A DNA stretch of 27,470 nt from Actinomycetes bacterium (GTDB taxonomy: Bacteria > Actinomycetota > Actinomycetes > Actinomycetales > Microbacteriaceae). Of this stretch, positions 21,920 to 27,470 are shown piece by piece. The notes beneath the pieces are model-generated. The model searched no databases and was not told where the DNA came from. It worked only from the letters and a program-made list of their open reading frames with translations. The position numbers and the translations under genes are program-made. Location of the stretch: NCBI GenBank assembly GCA_023450335.1, contig JAEXHA010000156.1:1-27470 (forward strand), read 5' to 3'. Positions within the stretch are counted from its first letter, which is position 1, and each line of letters begins with the position of its first letter.

Positions 21920-23374
21920 ATGGCTGACGCGATGACGCGCACGGAAACCGACTCATTGGGCTCGATGGAGATCCCGGCTGATGCCTACTGGGGCATTCAC
22001 ACCGCCCGGGCCCTCGAGAACTTCCCGATCTCACAGCGACCGATCTCGGTTTACCGTGACCTTGTGGTCGCGCTGGCAATGGTCAAGCAATCCTCCGCGC
22101 GCGCGAACCGCGAGATCGGGGTGCTCGACGCCGAACGCGCCGACCTGATCGACCGTGCTGCGCAGCGGGTGATCGACGGCGAGCATCACGATCAGTTCAT
22201 CGTCGGGGTGATCCAGGGCGGTGCCGGCACCTCGACCAACATGAACGCGAACGAGGTCATCACCAACATCGCGCTCGAACTCGCGGGCCGCGAGAAGGGC
22301 GACTACGCGTTCCTGTCGCCGATCGATCACACCAACCGCAGTCAGTCGACCAACGACGTGTACCCGACCGCAGTGAAGGTGGGCCTGGCTCTCGACCTGC
22401 GGACCATGCTCGAGGAGCTCGATCTGCTCAAGCAGTCGTTCCTGCGCAAAGCTGTCGAGTTCCACGACGTGCTCAAGATCGGCCGCACGCAGTTGCAGGA
22501 CGCGGTGCCGATGACTCTGGGGCAGGAGTTCCACGGCTTCGCGACGACCCTCGGCTACGACCACCAGCGTCTCACCGAGAACGCCTACCTGCTCTACGAG
22601 ATCAACATGGGCGCCACGGCCATCGGTACCGGCATCACGACCCACCCGGCGTACGCGCCGGCGGTGCTGCGCCACCTGCGTGAGATCAGCGGGCTGGACC
22701 TCGCCACCGCCGACGACCTCGTCGAGGCCACGAGCGACACCGGGTCGTTCATGTCGTTCTCGTCGTCGCTCAAGCGCAACGCGATCAAGCTGTCGAAGAT
22801 CTGCAACGACCTGCGCCTGCTCTCGAGCGGTCCGCAGGCGGGGCTGGGCGAGATCAACCTCCCCGCCCAGCAGGCCGGTTCGTCGATCATGCCCGGCAAG
22901 GTCAACCCCGTCATCCCCGAGGTGGTCAACCAGGTGGCCTTCGCCGTCGTCGGCGCCGACACCACCGTCACGATGGCCGTCGAGGCCGGGCAGCTGCAGC
23001 TGAACGCGTTCGAACCGGTGATCGCCCACTCGATCTTCCAGTCGATCACCTGGATGCGCCGGGCGATGCGCACGCTGCGGGTCAACTGCGTCGACGGCAT
23101 CACCGCCAACCGTGAGCGGCTGGGCGCGATGGTCGGCTCGTCGGTCGGCGTCGTCACGGCGCTGACCCCCTTCATCGGCTACGCCGCATCGGCAGCTCTG
23201 GCCAAGACCGCCCTGCTGACGCACCGTAATGTCGGCGACCTGGTGGTCGAGGCGGGGCTGATGAGTCGCGAAGAGGTCGACAAGCAGCTTTCGCCCGCGC
23301 GCCTGTCGGGGCTCGAGGCGATCACCCAGGCGATCCCGATCGTCCAGCCTGCCGAGAACGTCGTCGAGAGCTGA
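21920..23374 (+). CDS. aspA: Aspartate ammonia-lyase
   Basis: AspA deaminates L-aspartate to fumarate and ammonia, linking amino-acid use to the TCA cycle. The 484-residue protein has the aspartase/fumarase signature GSSIMPGKVNPVIPE (from Gly320), with the catalytic serine on this mobile loop, and the substrate-binding segments GGAGTSTNMNANEVI and THRSQSTNDVYPT-like (HTNRSQSTNDVYPTAVK). ADAYWGIHTARALENFPIS at the N-terminus and KIGRTQLQDAVPMTLGQEF favour aspartase over class II fumarase (which reads KIGRTHLQDATP). Monocistronic, followed by a weak hairpin. Confidence 0.94.
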   Translation: MADAMTRTETDSLGSMEIPADAYWGIHTARALENFPISQRPISVYRDLVVALAMVKQSSARANREIGVLDAERADLIDRAAQRVIDGEHHDQFIVGVIQGGAGTSTNMNANEVITNIALELAGREKGDYAFLSPIDHTNRSQSTNDVYPTAVKVGLALDLRTMLEELDLLKQSFLRKAVEFHDVLKIGRTQLQDAVPMTLGQEFHGFATTLGYDHQRLTENAYLLYEINMGATAIGTGITTHPAYAPAVLRHLREISGLDLATADDLVEATSDTGSFMSFSSSLKRNAIKLSKICNDLRLLSSGPQAGLGEINLPAQQAGSSIMPGKVNPVIPEVVNQVAFAVVGADTTVTMAVEAGQLQLNAFEPVIAHSIFQSITWMRRAMRTLRVNCVDGITANRERLGAMVGSSVGVVTALTPFIGYAASAALAKTALLTHRNVGDLVVEAGLMSREEVDKQLSPARLSGLEAITQAIPIVQPAENVVES

Positions 23375-23380
23375 TCACGG

Positions 23381-23397
23381 CGCGCATACTGTGCGCG
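23381..23397 (+). terminator. Weak hairpin after aspA
   Basis: CGCGCA/TGCGCG form a 6-bp stem with a 5-nt loop 6 nt after the aspA stop; no U tract. Confidence 0.4.
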
Positions 23398-23412
23398 GGC
23401 GCCGGGATCCGC

Positions 23413-23418
23413 TAGTTT
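23413..23418 (+). promoter_or_regulatory. -10 box for the DUF4190 gene
   Basis: TAGTTT lies about 40 nt before the ATG at 23459; transcription would start near 23425 and the leader holds AGGAGG at 23449-23454. Confidence 0.5.
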
Positions 23419-23458
23419 CGCACTGCCGGGATCATCCGTGCACGAATCAGGAGGCCTC

Positions 23459-23995
23459 ATGTCCGACCCCCAGAACCCGACGCCGCCGTCAGGCGACCAG
23501 GCCCCGGCGAACCAGCCGCCCGCGGCCCCGCAACCGCCCGCCTACGAGCAGCCTGCCTACCAGCAGTCGGCGTACCAGGCGGCCGAGCAGCCCGCGGCGG
23601 CGCCCGCCTACGCGGCGCCGGCGTACCCGACCGAGGGCTACGGCGCGCCGCAGCCGGCCAACCCCGGCAAGACGATGGGCATCGTGGCGCTCATCCTCGC
23701 GATCGTCCCCATCGGTCTGCAGCTGGTCGGCCTGATTCTCGGCATCGTCGCCCTCGTGCAGAGCAAGAAGGCCGGTCAGAAGAACGGCATGGCGCTGGCC
23801 GCGATCATCGTCAGCTCCGTGCTGATCGTGCTCGGCATCATCGCCGGCATCGTGGCTTTCGCGCTCTTCGCCAGCGCCGTCGGCGACCTCAACTCGCAGG
23901 TCGAGGCGTGCCTGGCCAACGGGGGCACCGGCTACATCGAGATCTGGGGCCAGCAGCTCTCCTGCGAAGAGGTGCTGAACCAGGCCGGACGCTGA
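23459..23995 (+). CDS. DUF4190-type membrane protein with Pro/Ala/Tyr-rich N-terminus
   Basis: The 178-residue protein has a disordered N-terminal ~65 residues rich in Pro, Ala, Gln and Tyr (repeats like PAYEQPAYQQSAYQ), then two hydrophobic helices separated by a basic hinge QSKKAGQKNGMA, the DUF4190 pattern, and a short extracytoplasmic tail with two cysteines (EACLANGG, LSCEEV) that might form a disulfide. An upstream in-frame GTG at 23438 is rejected because AGGAGG sits 4 nt before the ATG chosen. The function of the family is unknown. Confidence 0.85.
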   Translation: MSDPQNPTPPSGDQAPANQPPAAPQPPAYEQPAYQQSAYQAAEQPAAAPAYAAPAYPTEGYGAPQPANPGKTMGIVALILAIVPIGLQLVGLILGIVALVQSKKAGQKNGMALAAIIVSSVLIVLGIIAGIVAFALFASAVGDLNSQVEACLANGGTGYIEIWGQQLSCEEVLNQAGR

Positions 23996-24010
23996 TCCGA
24001 TCCTGACGAA

Positions 24011-24039
24011 GCGGCGGTGGGTGCTCCGGCATCCGCCGC
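24011..24039 (+). terminator. Terminator hairpin between convergent genes
   Basis: GCGGCGG/CCGCCGC arms (24011-24017/24033-24039), with an inner TGC/GCA pair set and TCCG loop, are followed by CGTTTC. The stem may serve the DUF4190 gene and, from the other side, the FAH-family gene. Confidence 0.6.
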
Positions 24040-24089
24040 CGTTTCGCGCACCGGGTGCGATCCCGGTATCCCGGCGCGTGGTGGGGTGC

Positions 24090-24956
24090 TCAGCCCTCGA
24101 TGCGGCAGTGGGTGGTGAGCTGCCCGATGCCGTCGATGCCGACCGTGACCGTCGACCGGTCGCGCAGGAAGATCTGCGGGTCGCGCGAGTAGCCCGCGCC
24201 GCCCGGGCTGCCGGTCGAGATGAGGGTGCCCGGCAGCAGCGTCGCCGACTGTGAGAGGTGGGCGACGAGGGTGGCGACCGAGCGGATCATCTGACCGGTC
24301 GACGCGTCCTGCACCGTCTGCCCGTCGACGACGGCCCAGATATGCAGGTCCTGCGGGTCGGCGATCTCGTCGGCGGTCACCACGAACGGGCCGGTCGGGG
24401 TGAACCCGTCGAACGACTTGCAGCGCGACCACTGCGCCTCGGAGAACTGGATGTCGCGTGCGGTGATGTCGTTGACGACGGTGTAGCCCCAGACGTGGTC
24501 GAGGGCGTCCTCGGCGCTGACGTCACGCGCCGGGCGGCCGATGATGACCCCGAGCTCGGCCTCGTAGTCGATCGACTCGCTGAGCGACCGGGGCCAGGAG
24601 GTTGTCGCATCGTGGCCGGTGAGCGAGTTCGGCCACAGCACGAACACCGTGGGCGCCTTGTCGGCCTTCAAGCCCAGCTCACCCGCGTGTGCCGCGTAGT
24701 TCAGGCCCACCGCAAGGATCACCGGCGGGCGGTTGACGGCCGACGCGAAGCCGAACCCGTCGAGTGGATGCCAGGAGCCGGCCGCCGCGGCGGCTTCGTG
24801 CACCCGGGTCAGCAGCGCGTCGCCTCCGCTGATCAGCGTCTGCAGGTCGCGGGGTGCTCCGTCGAACAGCTCGGCCACCAGGAGGAGCTGGTCGTCATCG
24901 ACGACGGCGAGCTGCGGTTCGACGTGAGCGGCGGAGGTCACGTGGGCGAAGCGCAT
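24090..24956 (-). CDS. Fumarylacetoacetate hydrolase family protein
   Basis: The FAH superfamily cleaves or isomerises beta-diketo acids with a divalent metal. The 288-residue protein shows ILAVGLNYAAHAGELG (80-95), the metal ligands Glu132 and Glu134 in SIDYEAELGVIIG, Asp163 in VNDITARDIQ, then TPTGPFVV and the C-terminal GTLISTGSPGGAG. The last reads GSPGGAG where many relatives have GTPxGVG. Candidate activities are acylpyruvate hydrolysis, oxaloacetate decarboxylation or homoprotocatechuate-pathway isomerisation. No aromatic-catabolism gene is nearby, so a housekeeping acylpyruvase or oxaloacetate decarboxylase role seems more likely. Confidence 0.9.
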   Translation of the reverse strand: MRFAHVTSAAHVEPQLAVVDDDQLLLVAELFDGAPRDLQTLISGGDALLTRVHEAAAAAGSWHPLDGFGFASAVNRPPVILAVGLNYAAHAGELGLKADKAPTVFVLWPNSLTGHDATTSWPRSLSESIDYEAELGVIIGRPARDVSAEDALDHVWGYTVVNDITARDIQFSEAQWSRCKSFDGFTPTGPFVVTADEIADPQDLHIWAVVDGQTVQDASTGQMIRSVATLVAHLSQSATLLPGTLISTGSPGGAGYSRDPQIFLRDRSTVTVGIDGIGQLTTHCRIEG

Positions 24957-24962
24957 CCTTCT

Positions 24963-24968
24963 ACGCTA
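24963..24968 (-). promoter_or_regulatory. -10 box for the leaderless FAH-family gene
   Basis: The minus strand reads TAGCGT and ends 6 nt before the ATG at 24956. The divergent prsW-like promoter lies 41 bp away. Confidence 0.65.
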
Positions 24969-25008
24969 CCCGCCGCACGCGCGCCGGGACCGGTACCGGC
25001 GGCAACCA

Positions 25009-25014
25009 TAGGCT
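25009..25014 (+). promoter_or_regulatory. -10 box for the PrsW-family gene
   Basis: TAGGCT lies 7 nt before the ATG at 25022, predicting a leaderless or 1-nt-leader transcript. Confidence 0.65.
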
Positions 25015-25021
25015 GAACCGC

Positions 25022-26191
25022 ATGACCTTTCCGTCGCCGCTCGCCCAGCCGCCGCACGGCGCCGCCGCACCCATTCCGCCCGCGCCGGCTCCGGCCCCGC
25101 TGCCCGTGCCCGCGCGCACCGGGCGTTCGGCGCCGCTGTGGGGCTTCGCGGTGCTGGTCGTCGTGCTCGTCGCGCTCGCCGCCTACCTGTTGACGTTCCT
25201 CGGCACGGCCGCGTCGGTGATCGCGATGGTCCTGGCGCTGCTGCCGCTGACGGGGGTGCTCCTGACGATCCGGATCATCGACCGGTGGGAGCCCGAGCCG
25301 CGCTCGCTCGCGATCTTCGCTGTCGCCTGGGGCGCGATCGTCGCCGTCGCCCTCACCCTGCTGGTCGATGTGCTCATCACGCTCGTGATCGGCGCCAGTG
25401 CCTCACCGGTGCGCGAGGCGTTCTCAACCGTCATCCAGGCGCCCGTCGTGGAAGAGCTCGCGAAAGGCCTGGGGTTGCTCGTGATCCTGGCGGTCGGCCA
25501 GCGCGCTTTCGACGGCCCCGTCGACGGCGTCGTCTATGGGGCGCTCGTGGGCGCCGGGTTCGCGTTCACCGAGAACATCCTCTATTTCGCCACGAGCCTG
25601 ATCGAAGGCGGCGTGGGCGATGTCACGATGACGTTCCTGCTGCGCGGCATCCTCTCGCCGTTCGCGCACGCGATGTTCACTGCTGTGACCGGATACCTGC
25701 TGGGGCGAGCGGTCCGCAGCGGCCGCGGCGGCGGGAAGGCGGGCAGTCACTGGCTGCTGGGCGTTGCCGGCGCTACCGTCCTCCATGCCTTCTGGAACGG
25801 CTCGGCCATGTTCGCCGACTTCTTCCTGCTGTACTTCACCCTGCAGGTTCCGCTGTTCGTGGCGTTCATCGTCGGCATCATCCTGCTGCGCCGCGAAGAG
25901 GCCAGGCTTACGCGCGAGCGGCTCGGCGAGTATGCCGCCGCCGGGTGGTTCACGCAGGCCGAGGTGACGATGCTGGCCACGCCGCGCGGTCGGCGCCAGG
26001 GCATCGCCTGGGCGCGAAGCCTTCCCGGCGACCGTTCGCCGGCCATGCGCCGGTACATCGCCGACGCCACGGCGCTCGCGGCCACGCGGCAGCGGGCGCT
26101 CAGCGGCCGAGACCCTCAGGCCGCCGACGACGAGCGGGTGTTCCTCGCCCGGGCGACCGCGGCGCGTGCCAAACTGGTCGCCAGCCCGTAG
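25022..26191 (+). CDS. PrsW-family intramembrane metalloprotease
   Basis: PrsW of Bacillus subtilis cleaves the anti-sigma factor RsiW inside or near the membrane; actinobacterial members are uncharacterised. The 389-residue protein has a Pro/Ala-rich N-terminal 35 residues, about eight membrane helices, and the family's conserved residues: Glu144-Glu145 in PVVEELAKG, Glu184 in FAFTENILYF, His216 in SPFAHAMFT and His255 in LHAFWNG. A basic cytoplasmic C-terminal region of ~100 residues (from RREEARLTRERLG) follows. No sigma or anti-sigma gene is adjacent, so the substrate cannot be inferred. The start is chosen by the -10 distance; the frame is open further upstream but crosses the divergent gene. 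Confidence 0.9.
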   Translation: MTFPSPLAQPPHGAAAPIPPAPAPAPLPVPARTGRSAPLWGFAVLVVVLVALAAYLLTFLGTAASVIAMVLALLPLTGVLLTIRIIDRWEPEPRSLAIFAVAWGAIVAVALTLLVDVLITLVIGASASPVREAFSTVIQAPVVEELAKGLGLLVILAVGQRAFDGPVDGVVYGALVGAGFAFTENILYFATSLIEGGVGDVTMTFLLRGILSPFAHAMFTAVTGYLLGRAVRSGRGGGKAGSHWLLGVAGATVLHAFWNGSAMFADFFLLYFTLQVPLFVAFIVGIILLRREEARLTRERLGEYAAAGWFTQAEVTMLATPRGRRQGIAWARSLPGDRSPAMRRYIADATALAATRQRALSGRDPQAADDERVFLARATAARAKLVASP

Positions 26192-26196
26192 CAAGA

Positions 26197-26245
26197 CTCA
26201 GCGCCCGGTGCCGCGGCGATGCCTGCGTGTCTCCCGGGCGCTGAG
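26197..26245 (+). terminator. Strong terminator hairpin after the PrsW-family gene
   Basis: CTCAGCGCCCGG (26197-26208) and CCGGGCGCTGAG (26234-26245) form a perfect 12-bp stem with a 25-nt loop, followed by TTGATCTG. Confidence 0.8.
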
Positions 26246-26315
26246 TTGATCTGTCACCATTGTCACCAGCGGCCTTCGAGGCTGTCAAGAGGTCCCACGG
26301 GCGGTGCCGCCGTGC

Positions 26316-26321
26316 TTGGAT
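26316..26321 (+). promoter_or_regulatory. Weak -10 box for the FKBP gene
   Basis: TTGGAT ends 6 nt before the ATG at 26328, at leaderless spacing, but deviates from TANNNT. Two adjacent copies of TGTCACCA (26252-26259, 26261-26268) lie upstream and are unexplained. Confidence 0.35.
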
Positions 26322-26327
26322 GGACGT

Positions 26328-26696
26328 ATGAGCACAGACCGCACTAAGCCCGAGATCGACGCCCCCGAGGGCCCGGCGCCGACCGAACTCGTCATCCGCG
26401 ATGTCATCACCGGCGACGGTGATGAGGCGAAGCCCGGCGACACCGTCACCGTCCACTACCTCGGTGTCGAGTACGACACCGGCGAGGAGTTCGATTCGTC
26501 GTGGAGCCGCGGCGAGACCATCCAGTTTCCGCTGCGCGGCCTCATCCAGGGCTGGCAGGACGGCATCCCGGGCATGAAGGTCGGCGGTCGCCGCGAGCTG
26601 GTCATCCCGCCGCACCTGGCCTACGGTCCCGCCGGCGGCCACTTCCTCGGCGGTAAGACTCTCGTCTTCGTCATCGACCTCGAGAAGGTCGGCTGA
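26328..26696 (+). CDS. FKBP-type peptidyl-prolyl cis-trans isomerase
   Basis: FKBPs speed proline isomerisation during protein folding. The 122-residue single-domain protein shows the family core: VTVHYLGVEYDTGEEFDSSW, then PLRGLIQGWQDGIPGMKVGG and RRELVIPPHLAYG, with the Tyr, Asp, Phe, Trp and final Tyr of the FK506-binding pocket in place. It lacks a signal peptide or trigger-factor domain, so it is cytoplasmic. An upstream in-frame GTG start is rejected: ATG 26328 begins MSTDRTKPEID, as in relatives. Followed by a classic terminator. Confidence 0.94.
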   Translation: MSTDRTKPEIDAPEGPAPTELVIRDVITGDGDEAKPGDTVTVHYLGVEYDTGEEFDSSWSRGETIQFPLRGLIQGWQDGIPGMKVGGRRELVIPPHLAYGPAGGHFLGGKTLVFVIDLEKVG

Positions 26697-26714
26697 CGCG
26701 TTCTGACCGCACCG

Positions 26715-26742
26715 AAGGGTGGATGCCACGGCATCCACCCTT
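26715..26742 (+). terminator. Intrinsic terminator after the FKBP gene
   Basis: A perfect 12-bp stem (AAGGGTGGATGC/GCATCCACCCTT) with a CACG tetraloop is followed by TGTCATATT. It is the clearest rho-independent terminator in the window. Confidence 0.85.
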
Positions 26743-26870
26743 TGTCATATTCAGCCTGGCTGTCCGGTCACATATGCAGGCCCAGAATCTTTTTGCATTC
26801 TCTGGAATAGATCTGGTGCTGGCGCGTTGAACCCTCGCAGACCGTCAACCTGACCGAAAGGCCACCCCTC

Positions 26871-27437
26871 ATGACCGACACCGCGACCACCACCATCGAG
26901 ATCCCCGGCTACAAGGCCGGCACCTGGGTGCTCGACCCCTCGCACAGTGAGATCTCCTTCAGCGTCCGCCACATGATGATCTCGAAGGTGCGCGGCACGT
27001 TCGCCATCAAGGAGGCGACCATCGTCGCGCCCGAGAACCCCCTCGAGGTGCAGGTGACCGCCAGCGCCGACGCCACGTCGATCAACACCAAGGACGAGGG
27101 CCGCGACGCCCACCTTCGCTCGGGCGACTTCTTCGACGTCGAGACCCACCCGACGATCGGCTTCGTCTCGACGGGTGTCCGCGCCGAGGACGGCGACTTC
27201 TTCGTCGACGGCGACCTCACCATCCACGGGGTGACCAAGCCCGTCACCTTCGACTTCGAGTTCGGCGGCTTCGGCACCGACCCGTGGGGCAACTACAAGG
27301 CGGGCGCGACGGCCAAGACGGTCATCGACCGTGAGGACTTCGGCCTCACCTGGAACGCCGCGCTCGAGACCGGCGGCGTGCTGGTCGGCAAGGACGTGAC
27401 GATCACGCTCGACCTGCAGGGCTCGCTGCAGGCCTGA
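26871..27437 (+). CDS. YceI-family lipid-binding-like protein
   Basis: YceI proteins form an extended lipocalin-like barrel that can bind isoprenoid or other amphiphilic molecules. The 188-residue product shows the family run: TWVLDPSHSEISFSVRHMM, then VRGTF, HLRSGDFFDVETHPTI, GDLTIHGVTKPVTF and DFGLTWNAALETGGVLVG. It lacks the signal peptide of Gram-negative YceI, so it is probably cytoplasmic. GAAAGG at 26856-26861 is the ribosome-binding site. The 128-bp gap before it is unusually AT-rich for the window and has an inverted AGAAT/ATTCT pair (26784-26788/26797-26801) near a TTGCAT; the promoter is unresolved. Confidence 0.93.
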   Translation: MTDTATTTIEIPGYKAGTWVLDPSHSEISFSVRHMMISKVRGTFAIKEATIVAPENPLEVQVTASADATSINTKDEGRDAHLRSGDFFDVETHPTIGFVSTGVRAEDGDFFVDGDLTIHGVTKPVTFDFEFGGFGTDPWGNYKAGATAKTVIDREDFGLTWNAALETGGVLVGKDVTITLDLQGSLQA

Positions 27438-27453
27438 TCGCCTGTCTGGGAGT

Positions 27454-27466
27454 GGGGGGGGGGGGG
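27454..27466. repeat. 13-base G homopolymer near the window end
   Basis: Thirteen consecutive G residues lie 4 bases from the end of the window. This may be a genuine tract or a sequencing or assembly artefact at a contig edge. Confidence 0.9.
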
Positions 27467-27470
27467 CCCG

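Noticed and set aside
24854..25021. Longer start for the PrsW-family protein
   Set aside because: It would run across the divergent FAH-family gene and its promoter; TAGGCT spacing fixes the start at 25022.

Overview
The window is chromosomal DNA of a high-GC actinobacterium, most likely a Microbacterium or close relative (Microbacteriaceae). This rests on very high third-position GC, the infB-rbfA-truB-ribF order, a PKTIDND-type phosphofructokinase, many TAGGCT-like -10 boxes placed about 7 nt before a start codon (leaderless genes), and terminator hairpins with weak U tracts. No species can be named from the sequence alone.

Layout. 1-7996 is a translation, RNA and nucleoside block: infB (5' end outside the window), rbfA, a divergent mutY, then a nucleoside-kinase-like gene, truB, two small membrane proteins, ribF and deoC, mostly joined by 4-bp ATGA/GTGA overlaps. 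8006-10332 holds a full aldehyde dehydrogenase and an overlapping truncated one, which together look like ALDH16 split in two and probably act after deoC on acetaldehyde or related aldehydes. 10423-14834 carries an exported glycerophosphodiester phosphodiesterase, an SNF2-type helicase with a structured leader, and pfkA. 14835-16928 is accessory: a DUF559 nuclease-like gene with an AbiEi-like N-terminus lies between two blocks of one 55-bp imperfect palindrome, five copies on one side and two inverted copies on the other. 16929-23995 holds oligopeptidase B, a Pit phosphate transporter with a small overlapping membrane partner and a PhoP-box-like site, a CpdA-like phosphodiesterase, aspartate ammonia-lyase and a DUF4190 membrane protein. 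24090-27437 holds a fumarylacetoacetate-hydrolase-family enzyme, a PrsW-type membrane protease, an FKBP and a YceI-family protein. The last bases are a 13-G run, which may be a contig edge.

How it fits together. Most genes are ordinary housekeeping. The unusual signals are non-coding: (1) two consecutive hairpins between infB and rbfA that present an identical 24-nt loop on different but still paired stems; (2) the palindrome blocks around the DUF559 gene; (3) a 14-bp palindrome that supplies overlapping divergent -10 boxes to two leaderless genes; (4) an 11-bp-spaced direct repeat matching a Pho box before pit. The split ALDH16-like pair is the most interesting coding arrangement. No tRNA, rRNA, true CRISPR array, transposase or prophage gene was seen.
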